A stretch of 64,000 bases of DNA. Source: Ligula intestinalis (taxonomy: Eukaryota > Platyhelminthes > Cestoda > Diphyllobothriidea > Diphyllobothriidae). The stretch lies in the NCBI GenBank assembly GCA_036362985.1, contig JAYGXS010000003.1, positions 73,377,674 through 73,441,673 of the forward strand, given 5' to 3'. Each line of letters begins with the position of its first letter. Positions within the stretch are counted from its first letter, which is position 1. The position numbers and the translations under genes are program-made. The notes under the pieces were generated by a model. The model was not told the DNA's origin. It was given only the letters and a program-made list of their open reading frames with translations, and did not search any database. Of the stretch, positions 11,809 to 22,343 are shown one piece after another.

Positions 11809-13019
11809 TATTTTTTTTCGACTGCATGTGGAAATTTATGAGAAAAAGTAGGGTAGAGTCTGTCAACTTTATGTTTTATTCTCCATAAACTGGAAAAGAT
11901 GTCATGCTTATAGTCCTGTCTTCCTGTAGGGATGTCTGTTAAAATAAGGCGACTTTCTCTCCAACGAACCCTTTTGTTCGATTAAACAGGAAGATTACAT
12001 TATTGTTTCGTTTCCTTTTGGTTAATTGACATGATTGAGTGTAACTAGATGACCCATTGGGGGATGTGTAACGAAGCTGTAGGTGAGGGCTCACGAAATG
12101 TTTGAGTAAATATTTGCATTCCTTTCCCAGAACCTGCTGGATATTTGGCTGCCTGAACACCGACAGAGTAGTATATGTTAAGATATGGATGATCTATGTC
12201 ACAAAAGTTGCAAATTTACCTAGTCTTCCCGTGGAATGAAGCCTTGTTTTGAAAACTAGCGACAACCTTTACGTGTGTTTTACCATATCTATACGGCCAG
12301 AAAGATTAATAAAATTTCATCCGGCTTTTTCCCGTCTGCCAACCGATAATTTAACTGACAAACACCAACAAGAGTCTTCCTGATTCGCGAATCATGATCG
12401 TATTATCACACATTAAAGCAATCTGCATTGTATAATACTGCGCTGCTTTCAGACTTAAGTAAACATCCTGGTACAAATACAGTTTTTCTCGCCAACATGA
12501 AATAGAGACATAGGGGGAAATACGTTTTATTTGTAAAACTTAATATCAAACTTTGAAACAAAATAAGTTTCTATTTACAACGGGCAAACTACAGATATAT
12601 GTGTGGCGATTTAACACATACGTTTACTGAGTGACTTTCGTGGATACAGTTGGGGGCTTTTTTTGCATTTCGATCTCCTTCCGTGTCAGGTACCGTGGTG
12701 AATATACTACATTTGAACGCTGATAAGTCGCTGTACGGCAATAATTATGCCAGTAGTCAAGGCACATGCATCCGAAAGGCTTTGCGGAAATCAACCAATA
12801 CAGAATGCCATCAGAAAATTGTTTGACAAATATAAAATATCTTTGTTCTAATATATATGAGTTTTTTTTCGATTCTACTTGACAAACATAGTCACCCTGT
12901 CAATTCTGCGGGATACTGGGAAGTTCTGTCACTTCGAATGCAGCAATAGAGAAGAGAACGGATTATTCACCAATTTATCTGAAAATTTAACAATGTTCCC
13001 TAAGAAACTCATTTATGCT
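11809..13019. other. No recognisable gene
   Basis: AT-rich sequence with a 73-codon minus-strand frame at 11,939-12,160 and no motif. Nothing else identified. Confidence 0.5.
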
Positions 13020-13112
13020 ACTGTTTTCTGCTTGTGTCTTTGATGATATATCTGCAACGGATATGGAAACGTCAGGTTAATAAAAGTGTTGTCGCAGCGA
13101 TCGAAACGTCTT
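13020..13112 (+). mobile_element. PLE group B terminal segment with intact-looking hammerhead-like core
   Basis: TTTGATGA, then ATATC-loop-GATAT, then GGAAACGTCAGG (about 13,039-13,075). The spacer can form a 5-bp stem II. The same bases encode CFLLVSLMIYLQRIWKRQVN and then KSVVAAIETSSSQ followed by a stop. That frame aligns with copies at 14.8, 54.1, 61.7 and 62.5 kb. Only the extreme 3' end of the element is present. Confidence 0.7.
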
Positions 13113-13911
13113 CTTCTCAATAGCACGGATTTCAGACACCCAAGAACCGGATACTGCTTATTTCGACATCTGCCGATATTTGTCAATTTATCCATTTTTC
13201 TTTCATTCAAAGGACCGATCAACCCTTTGAAGCTCCGACTTGAGTTTACTCCGTATCCCTGAATAGGTGGCTAAGACATTTCTATCCAGATAAAAAGCCT
13301 TTTTATTTATTATTTATTGTGAGAACTCAGATGAGACTAAAAAACGTGTAGGAGGAGCATGCCCACATTCAGCAGCACATCTCTATTGATGACGCTAAAG
13401 GGCAGTGATGGTTTGCGCCATATGCAGAGGCATAAACTGATTGATATAATATTGTGCCTGATTACAGCCTTGAGGGTACGCACTGAGAAAAGCCTAATAA
13501 TATTTGCACACAACGAGTAAATATCCATGAATGTCTGAAAGCGAATTAGCAGATTCATGGTACAGCTTGTTAACTATCGTTTCCAGAAAATAACATTATC
13601 TCGCATAGCCCGACTAGATAACTTGGTTACCAGTGCCTACTATATTATGTAATCAAATAAGGCAAAGGCGTTTGTTGGTATTAGAAAAACACCGAAATTG
13701 TTTTGAAGAAAAATATACTTTTACTCAAAATTATGTTTTCAGTGCTATCGAGTACGCTGAGGTGCATACTTAAAGACCGTCAAACCTCACCCTTGTATCA
13801 TCTCTCAGTACGTAGAAGACACTGTAGGCCTTATATTCTGAGTTGTAGGTGAATATTCAAGTTCCAGGTGTATGAGCGAGTAAGTAAGTAGTCTGATAAA
13901 TCATTGAAAAA
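13113..13911. other. No recognisable gene
   Basis: A 73-codon minus-strand frame at 13,337-13,558 shows no domain. Nothing else is seen before the PLE at 13,912. Confidence 0.5.
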
Positions 13912-14610
13912 GCTCCTGTGGAGCGGGGTAGATTGACCGAACAACGCGACGTCTGGAGAAGACAATACGTGAGCACACACCAGCCAGACTCAGCAAAGGA
14001 GACAATCGATTAATCTCAGGCTCAATATTTGCCCACCCAATTAAAAGCGACCACGAAGTGGATGCAAGAGCGGCCTTCCAGTTTATATACCAAACGCCGA
14101 AATACTACTCCAAAGGCCTGCACAAATGAGCGCTAGCGACACCCGAGGTTGTGGCAATCCTTTAGGCAAAATCCACTCTCTACTGCCAAGAGACACCGGT
14201 ACAAGGATTCTGCCTCCCTTGGCCGACTTCACGTGGAAACTCCATGCCTCGTGAAGCCACGCCGTCTAAAAACACAAATGAAGCCCCAAAGAAGATTCAA
14301 GCGCGTGCTGCGCAGCTGACGTACAGACCGCAAACCGCTGACCATAAGAACATTCCTCCTGTCTTATCTGCCCATCGCAACCAACGTCCTAAACGCGCTG
14401 GCGCCCGCATTCAGGCGAAGAAAGAAAGCACAGCTGCTTTATTATATCCACCAACCCGCTTTACCCCCTTTCTAACCTGACGATCATGTAAGCACTGCAA
14501 TTAACTGACTATTTTTATTCTCCAAGTCGCTGCATCGGCCTGATGCCGAATGACTGAAAATAGTTCTTTGTCAATATGACTTTTTAACCGTAAACTGGGA
14601 ATTTTCCCAA
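13912..14610 (+). mobile_element. PLE group A fragment: near-complete GIY-YIG domain to 3' end
   Basis: From 13,912 the frame reads SCGAG, a stop where the family has Tyr, then IDRTTRRLEKTIREHTPARL, SKGDNRLISGSIFAH and AFQFIYQTPKYYSKGLHK. It continues ALATPEVVAIL...STLYCQETPVQGFCLPWPT. In the PLE at 22-24 kb the same place reads SCGAGYIGRT, so the premature stop replaces the first Tyr of the GIY-YIG motif. A 78-codon basic, Pro-rich tail follows (14,244-14,480), then the terminal segment GGCCTGATG...TGACTGAAAA at 14,537-14,610. Apart from two or three stops the frame is unusually well preserved. Truncation occurs right at the start of the endonuclease. Confidence 0.85.
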
Positions 14611-14737
14611 AATGCTTCTGTGTCGAGCTTTTGACGTCGCACAAGATCTCATTGTCAGAGGCGTCAGAAGAGGTATGGCGAGTAAACAGTGCTGCATGTC
14701 TGGTCATGACTGTGCAGACCTCCGTAGACAGACACCA

Positions 14738-15420
14738 AATAAGAGTGAGAAGAAGACTCGATCATTGAGAAAACACTTTTCCGCCTGACTTTCGACACCC
14801 CTCGCGGTTTCCTCATCAGAGGCATGAGCAGGAAGCAGTAACACATTCACTAAAGATTTCATTTTTTATAGGCTAGACTCATTGCTACGCATGTATGACA
14901 AATAACACCACTGATAATTGTCAGCTTGTGTGTTGATTTTTTCACTATCGACATGCGGACCCTGACTTGCTGAACTTTCATCACGCGTGGTGGAGTTGGA
15001 TGTGGTAAAGGCTCGACCATATGGTTCCCCGGTGTTGTCGAAAGAGGATACAGTGCCTACCCCAAGTGGCGAATAGTTTCGACCAAATTGCGCCTCAGCA
15101 CCGAATATGGGTTTGGGTAGGTTGTTGCACTTGTTTATGAACTGGAGATCCGTTAACCATGACTTGAGTAATTGGTGGCTCCCGTCATTGTCAAATCCTG
15201 GTAGAATTTTGACCTCATCAAATTGTAATATGTGGATGGGTGCTGCCATGTATTCGGAAATTCGCATCTTCAGATGTCTGCTAGTTTCTCCGACGAAGTT
15301 TCCCTGTCGACAACTGCGCCCGATTTTGTATACTATTCCATATGTTTATTGCCGTAACAATGGGTCTTTTGGTTTCATTTTATGATGCCTTATGGTTGCC
15401 TCCGGCCTGTGCGTGATTTC
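14738..15420 (-). mobile_element. PLE group B fragment, GIY-YIG and C-terminal tail
   Basis: On the minus strand, KPKDPLLRQ and GIVYKIG lead to NFVGETSRHLK, the beta-hairpin of a GIY-YIG nuclease. An open 133-codon frame follows (15,267-14,866) with HILQFDEVKILPGFDNDGSH, LLKSWLTDLQFINKCNNLPK, and a Ser/Thr-rich tail. The segment ends in the group B terminal unit at 14,738-14,830, which reads CFLLMPLMRKPRGVSKV. The RT domain is absent. The nuclease core has lost its zinc-knuckle-like Cys pair, and the copy is presumably dead. It is convergent with the group A copy to its left, from which it is separated by about 130 bp. Confidence 0.8.
14784..14819 (-). ncRNA. Hammerhead-like core in PLE tail
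   Basis: The minus strand reads CTGATGAGG, a spacer, then GTCGAAAGTCAGG. The canonical CUGAUGA half is exact, but GAAAC has lost its C. It is coded within the frame LMRKPRGVSKV. Confidence 0.45.
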
Positions 15421-16680
15421 AACTCCAATAGGGTTCGAGAAGGTGGCCGACGGTCTCCGAGACGTTTGTGACCTATGGGAGCACTCCCAAAATGTGGGGT
15501 AGGTGCGATGTTTTTACCCATCTTGTTTGCGCAAGCACCGGTTGACAAGAGCTCCAATGAAGAGTTCGCGATGGATATTTAAACATAAGGTGATTGTAAG
15601 TGTTGTCCGAGTGATAGTACCTTCGTTTTAATTGCTGCCTCGAACTCCCATATTCGCTTGTATTAACACTAATCTAGTGCATTTTTGGGTGAGTTCATCA
15701 TGCGATGAAAGAGTACGTTTGCATGAATAAAAACTATCGTGCAATTACTGACCTTCTTTTTGAGGGCCAGAACAAAATATTTTATGATTGCCACAGTAAT
15801 CACACCTTGACGCAGCTCATATCTGGTGCGCAAGTGGTCAGACATTTCCAATTAGGCGTTAACTGCCTATTTTTAGGTATTTCAGCTTATCTTTGATAAA
15901 GTTGCACTAGCATAACAAAGGCATTATTGTTCAATTATACACCGAGCATTCCTTTCATATTGTTCTATGGCTTAGGAGAACATTACGCATTATATTCAAA
16001 CCTCTTGAGTTAATTATTCAACGGGTAACTTTTGGAAAAACGGTTTATGTAACATTCTGGACTCATTTTCGATTTTAACATCTAAAGCGCAGCAAAAATT
16101 CAGTCTCGCGCTGGTTAACATTTACGGGTTTTTCTCAAAGCAAAAAATATGGTCAGACCTGAAATTCAGACAGTTATTTGAGTGAATTAACCACACTCCG
16201 TCCACACCGCTCGCGTTACAAAGAAGACATATTAAACAAAGGTGCCTATTACGTCAAAGGCGGTCTGGAACAAAGAAATCCATCTAATTCCATTTTTTCA
16301 GGGTGAATGAGGCACATTGTAGGAACACTTTTATCAAATAGTTTCACAGTCCAGGCAAGGAGCAGGATGCTTTGTCTGAAAACGTTTTATTAGGCAATAC
16401 TTAATAAGTATTTTTTGAAAATGTGTGCTATTGATGAGCTTATACATTAGGCTGAAGCATGCATACAGTTTAAATTTTAAAAAAAAGCGTATTGTTGAAT
16501 AAAAGTATGAAGTTAACGTACTCATTTCAACTAAAAGGAATATATCAAGTTTGTGTCTTAAATATCCAATGATACACCTATGTACAGTACATTCCATATC
16601 GCATGAAATATCGCCAGAAATCCTCAAGTATATTTTCAATCCAGACAAAGTACTTCCGTAGGGTCTTACTATTTACCAAG
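15421..16680. other. No recognisable gene
   Basis: Overlapping short frames on both strands at 15,669-15,896, and a 104-codon minus-strand frame at 16,334-16,648, have no recognisable motif. I see no element ends. Confidence 0.5.
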
Positions 16681-16945
16681 CCGCCTCCATACCCCCTCTT
16701 CCCTGCTTGTCGGACCCAACGGCCCCAACAGGCTGGAACCCACATGCGTGAGGTGGGGGAACATTACGATAACTAATAGCACCTCCCACCCTCACGCTCC
16801 TTACCCTAAGAAGCATTTAAACACTTTACCACATATAACTGACCGTTTTAGTCCCTGCATTGTGCTGGCCTGACGACGAATTGCCGAAAACACGTGTTTG
16901 CCAACATGACTTCTAAAAAGTAAAATGGGAATATTTGCAGAATTA
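16681..16945 (+). mobile_element. PLE group A 3' tail
   Basis: A C-rich region with scattered Pro codons is followed by ACTGACCGTTTTAGTCCC and GGCCTGACGACGAATTGCCG, ending near ATGGGAATATTTGCAGAA. It aligns with the group A ends at 14.5 and 39.4 kb. The CTGACGA...GAAAA block is the group A counterpart of the hammerhead-like core, with two departures from the canonical bases. Endonuclease coding is not recognisable, so truncation is severe. Confidence 0.7.
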
Positions 16946-17110
16946 ATGCCAAAATATTTCAGTCACGTCAAAATTTCGCGGCTTTTGAACGAGTTTTTTT
17001 AGCCATCTGCAAAGGTATACTCTGTAGAAAAGGGCTATTTCAATATTATGGGCTTTTTCTGTGAGTTCTAAGGCCCTTGTAGACTCAAATATTTTTAGGA
17101 AAAAACATTC
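16946..17110 (-). repeat. Dispersed repeat family D (copy, reverse orientation)
   Basis: The minus strand contains TCAAAAGCCGCGAAATTTTG then GTGACTGAAATATTTTGGCA. It aligns with the 20.1-20.6 kb tandem units and copies at 45.1 and 48.1 kb. It begins directly after the PLE tail. Confidence 0.55.
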
Positions 17111-17379
17111 ACAAAAATCGACAACCCTGAATTTATTTTCTGGAGAGTTTTACCTTCTGCAAATTTTATACTTGTAAAGGATGCTTAGTTTTGGATCCTA
17201 TCGGACGGTAAATCCGAATTTTAAGATTTCTTAACCACATGTTTTATGTATTTTTCGAAGGAAAACCATACAAAGTTTTCACTCTGAGGAAGCGCTTGAA
17301 TTTTTTCTTATAAAATTTTGCAATGAGTATATATCATAAATACTTTATAGGCAATATTCATACGTTGACGGATATGATA

Positions 17380-19998
17380 TCCCGGTATTCTGAGCGGAGC
17401 CGACGACTCGCTCCTTGGTCTGGTGAAGGAAGTTGCTAGCCACTAAGAAATGCTCATTTTTGGTGACTTCAACGCCCCTGTAACCGACTGGGACAACCTG
17501 ACAGTGGAGGCGGCGTCTAATTCCTTTAGTTCCAAATTAATGGATCTCACGCTGGACCTATCTCTAGCTCGGAACGTTAGGGGCATAACCAGATTTCAAG
17601 AAAACCATCGGGCTACTTGTTTTATATCTCATTTTTACGAAGGATTTATCCTACATAGATGAGGTGCATTCAAGTGCTCCGCTTGGTAAGAGTGACCATA
17701 GGACGCTTATGTGGGATAACTCACTCCATTCTCAATGTCTGAGGAAAACGGAGGACCAGCCGAATGTATGGAAGACAGATATTAATTAAATGAATAATGC
17801 ACTATCATCCGTGAATTGGGACTGCCTACTCAAGAGGGATCCGGAAGAGGATTGGAGATCACTCAAGAGGATTGCATTAGATCTGATTGAGCGCTTTTGT
17901 CCGGTGAAGGTTCACAAGATGACTAATCGCCCTGCCTGGTTGACGAGAGACCTTAAAAGGCAACTAAAGAAGAAAAATTGGAGATGGGAGTTGTTCAGGA
18001 AAGCTGGGTCGCCAGTTCACCTCGTGGAATTCCGACGCCCAAGAAATGCAGTCAAAAATCGATAAGCCAGGCCAGGAAAAACTATGAATCAAGAATCCTC
18101 CAACAGGCCGAAGAAAAGCCCAAAATTCTATTCCGCTATATTGACAGTAGACTAAAAAACAAGGATCCTGTCGCAGTACTTAAGAATGATGATGGTGGAG
18201 AAGTCGTTGAGAATGATGAGAAAGCCGAGTATTGAAGCCGGTTCTTTGCCTCGGTATTCACTAGGGAAACCGAGCTTCATTTTAATAATGCTTACAGTGC
18301 TGTTGTAAACGCTAGTCCAGCACTTCATTCTCAATTATTTCCAGCATCCGTAATTGAGAGAGAGTTGTAGGGCCTCAAAGAAGCAAAGTTATCCGGTCCA
18401 GGCAATATACCAGCCAAATTCTTGAAAGAATTAGCAAGCGAACTCTCAGAGCCCCTAGCACATATCTTTCGTTCTTCATTTGAATTAGGAAAATTGCCAT
18501 CTGAATTGAAAACGGCAAATAGTTATTCGATATACCAGGGCGGAGCCCGCACGAAGGTCAACAATTGCCGGCCCGTCATCCTTACTTGCATTTGCTGTAA
18601 AGTGATGGAAACGATAATTCAGAAGATGACAATAAAGATCTTGGAGGAGAACAACTTACTGTCAGGGCTCCAACACGGCTTTTGAAAGAACCATTCTTGC
18701 CTTTCCAGCCTTCTACTCTCCACTGAGCAGTGGACTCGCGCACTGGATGAAGATGTTAAGGTTGACGTCATCTATACGGACTTCAAGAAGGCATTCAACA
18801 GCGTCCCACCTAAGCGTCTTATGTATAAATTGTCAGAAATTGGCATAAGAGGAAACCTGCTGGCATGGATCATAGATTTTCTTAAAGGGCGATCGCAAAC
18901 TGTGTGCATCGGTGACGCGAAGTCAACCCCTACATCTGTGCTCTGTCTTCCGGCTACTGCTTTTCCTTATCTATAGCAACGACCGTGTCAACGACTTAGT
19001 TTGCAGCGCTATCATATTTGCCGATGACGTCAATCTCTGGAGAGCCATCAGGTCTGACGCCGATAGGAAAGCACTTCAAGAGAGTCTCAATTGACTTAGC
19101 TGCTGGTCTGCTCGTTGGCTATTAAACTTCAACATTAGTAAGTGCGTGGTTTTAAGACTGCGTACTAGAAGGATTAATGAGGAGGACGATTCCTTTCAAT
19201 ACCTCCTGGATGGGCACACGCCTTCAAATGTGAATGAACTAAAGGACTTCAGTGTTCTAATAAATTCCCCACTTAAACCATCTACTCAGTGTATAAAGGC
19301 AGCTAAACGCGCGACACAGGTGCTGTTTGCGATAAGGCGTGGATTCGTCAACATCGACAAAGAGCTCTTCAGGAAAACCTACGGAGCGTTTGTTCGGTCC
19401 CACTTGGAGTATGCCGTCCAGGATAACCTGTACCTGGAACGAGTGCAGGCGAGGGCTAGGAAGATGGTCAGGAATGTTGGCCATCTGCCCTATGAAGACA
19501 GACTGACCGAACTTCAACTTTTCCCTCTCAATTATAGGCAACGCTGCGCGGACCTCTTACAAACCTACCGTATTGTTAGAGGCCGAGAGTGCGCCCTAGA
19601 ATTTGATGATTTCTTCGAATTGGCTTGGACTGATCGTCTTCGGGGTCATCCCTTTAAACAACAGAGGAAACCGGCCCATATCGACGTTCAATGGAACGCC
19701 TCCTCTCAGAGGGTCATTGGAGCATGGAACGGACGCCCTTAAGAGGTGGTCCTCTCAGATACTGTTGAACACAATATTGATTCTCATTTGCTGAGACATT
19801 GTAGCAGATATAATGAACAAAGTGTCAGTAGTAGCACTTTGCAACTGGCTCACACTTATTGCTGATGTTAAGCTTACATTTGTACATTTTTAATATGTAC
19901 AATTGTTACGGTGGACCTATTTTGTGATTTTTGGTTATGAAAAGGGAGCTCAAGAGTAAAAGCCTTCTTCCCTTAAGAAAGTGACTTAAAGTGACTTA
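17380..19998 (+). pseudogene. CR1-like LINE ORF2 (endonuclease + reverse transcriptase), broken
   Basis: A chain of frames covers most of a CR1-clade ORF2. The endonuclease end is seen in DDS..., MLIFGDFNAPVTDW and APLGKSDHRTLMW (17,390-17,725; the SDH triad residue is present). The linker and fingers follow (17,790-18,235), then the RT palm: KLSGPGNIPAKFLKELA, NNCRPVILT, VDVIYTDFKKAFNSVP, KGRSQTV, and IIFADDVNLWRAI (the FADD catalytic box, about 19,010-19,045). The C-terminal thumb and tail are open for 198 codons at 19,146-19,742 (IKAAKRATQVLFAIRRGF ... LERVQARARKMVRNVGHLPY). At least six stops or frameshifts break it, and about 18 bases are missing where the PQG-containing loop belongs. 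The 3' end shows AAGTGACTTA twice in tandem (19,979-19,998), the short terminal repeat expected of CR1 elements. The enzyme family nicks DNA and reverse-transcribes in place; this copy is inactive. Confidence 0.9.
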
Positions 19999-20049
19999 TG
20001 ATGAAATATGAATCAATATTTCATGGTCTCAAAAAGGTCATAGATCGAA

Positions 20050-20620
20050 ACTTTTATTGAAAACTGAACAAAACCCCTTATTCAAGTGTAAAATTCACAG
20101 TGGGTGTGATTTATCTGGGAGTATCTACAAGAAAACATGTATGTCTCCCATAAAATCTATCAAAATTTTCAACGGCATCTATATCAATGATAAAAATTCA
20201 TACTGCTTGAGTTGCCATTTTATCACATAGTTTTCTTTTTGCAAGCGATTAGAAAAAAAGCTCTTTCAAAAGCCGGCATCGTGGCCCGACTGAAGTAGGT
20301 TAGGTTGCATGGTAATCAATACAACCATCCTACTAAGGTTATTTATTTGGACTGAAAGCACGTTTGGGAATTTCCATGGGTAAGCGTTTGTTCAAAATAT
20401 ATCAAACTTTTCAAGGGCATCGAAGCAATGGGAAAACTGCATACTACTCAAGTTGCCATTCGTCGTATAGTAGGCTTTTGCAGGCTAATAGAAAAAGCCC
20501 TTGCAAATGCCGGCATCCTGGTCTAACTGAAGCGCGTTGAGATGAATTCGCATAGTGGTCCATGTAAGCATTCTACGCAGGTCATTTGTTTGAATTGAAA
20601 CACGCGTTTGGTAATTTTGT
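20050..20620 (+). repeat. Tandem pair of about 242-bp units, repeat family D
   Basis: Two units align end to end: one starts near 20,152 (AAAATCTATCAAAATTTTC), the next near 20,394 (AAAATATATCAAACTTTTC). Each contains GTTGCCAT, TTTTGCA, AAAAGCC or CAAATGCC followed by GGCATC, CTGAAG, and GTTTGGGAATTT or GTTTGGTAATTT. The unit identity is moderate by eye. A partial third start (AACCGTTTGTTCAAAA) lies near 20,668. The same motif is dispersed at 17.0, 45.1 and 48.1 kb and possibly 25.7 kb. No coding potential is seen. Confidence 0.7.
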
Positions 20621-22195
20621 TTGAAGGACAATGAGATGGGGAATCTACTTTATGTAGGAGTAAGCAACCGTTTGTTCAAAAGGTTAGTATCATTGAATAT
20701 TACTAAATTAAAAATGGATCAATTAGGACCCACCACCATTTCGTTAGTTTACTTAAAGAAACAAGAACTGAAGACGAGAAAAATGTCAAAATGGAGAATT
20801 TGTTCATCAAAGTTAAGCTCTCTGCTCAATAGCATACGTTGGCATTTCGAACATGTTGGAAGCATATGTTTACCGCTTGCCTCACAGAATGCTAGGTATA
20901 TGAAGGTACCTTGTGCAGTATTTAATTGACAATTATAGTAGACTCGCACTGTTTCTACCCCACTCTCCCCGTATCTAACCCTCTTGGACACAATGCCAAG
21001 GTAATATCATGAAGATTGGACGCGAAATCGGGCAAAGCTAACGAGACCGTCTGCGCATGTCAACCACGCCTGCTCCGTGGAAAATGGACTGATATTTTGC
21101 GCACTTAGGCATGAGGCGGCTGAGATCCCTACTGGGCGGAAGTACCACAGAGACCATACTAGGCTAGAACCATTGTAGCTTGACTCTCCATACTGAGTTA
21201 CTGAAACATTTTGCAGACCTACAAGCTTCTCTTCATAGTACAAACATACGAGGTTGGGGTTTCACCCCATTATTAGAAAGTTATAATCTTAAAAATGATA
21301 AATGGTCATTCATTGGGATTTATTGTTAAAAACGTAGACAGCAGGTAACGTCCTATTCGAACGCGAAATTAATATGCACTGTCATGTTAACGGGTCTAAG
21401 GACAAAAGCACACAGGATGTACAGGAACCTGAATAGCAAGCACCTGTAACTCTGACGAAGAACATGGACAAAATTTCAAAAGCCAGATGCAGGTAAGTTG
21501 TCTCACTCAGTTAATAAAACCTTCCTGCAACCTTCAGCATTCCTGGTATTCTCAGCCACTGGTTGTTTTTTATGGCAACCAGATTAGGAACGACCGTTTC
21601 ATTCACATTTCATATTGGTGCTCATCAGAATTTCTCCTTGACTGCTTACTCTATTGGGTTTATGATGCGACCTTATCTGATTAATTTATCGTTCACTCTT
21701 TAAAATATTTGCACAACTGACGTTTTTGCATTTAACTGTGCTGAATCGTAATTATTACTTGGTATGGCCTATGTTATCTCAAATTTCGGAGAACTTGAAA
21801 ATACTCTTCTGTTAGAGGATTCACTAAGCATTTAATTCTTCGCTCTACTGGCTCGCAAAGGAAGCCCTATGATCGGCTTCATCACAAATAATTTTTCACC
21901 ATTTTACTTAACTTCTTTCAGGATTTTGAGAGAGTGGCACATTATGCCTTGCGTGCTCTTGGCAGCCTTTTTGAACCTGTCAGTTGTTCTGGAAAAATGC
22001 GCTCACATTTGTCATTTTGTTTTACCAAAACAGAGGACCCACTTATATTTACTTCTAAATACCGTAGAACCTTATTTTGGTGCGAGTCTATAAAACAAGA
22101 GGATCAGTGCCATAAGCTCGGTTCATGAATATTCAAATTAACGCACGTCGACGCAATAGTGAGGTCTATAATTCAGAATGCCTGGATAAGGCGAC
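20621..22195. other. No recognisable gene
   Basis: A 102-codon plus-strand frame at 20,621-20,929 and several others near 21.0-22.1 kb show no motif. The region lies between the tandem repeat and the PLE start. Confidence 0.5.
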
Positions 22196-22343
22196 GAAAA
22201 CCTTCGCACAAATGACGGTTCGCAAAGCCACCTGTTCATTCGCAATTAAGCTTTCCTTCCCATGTTAATGCAGTAAGAGCCATCCAGCAAAACCTTGAGA
22301 ACCTTTCAGAAAAACGGTTGCTTATTAGATTCAAAACACAATT

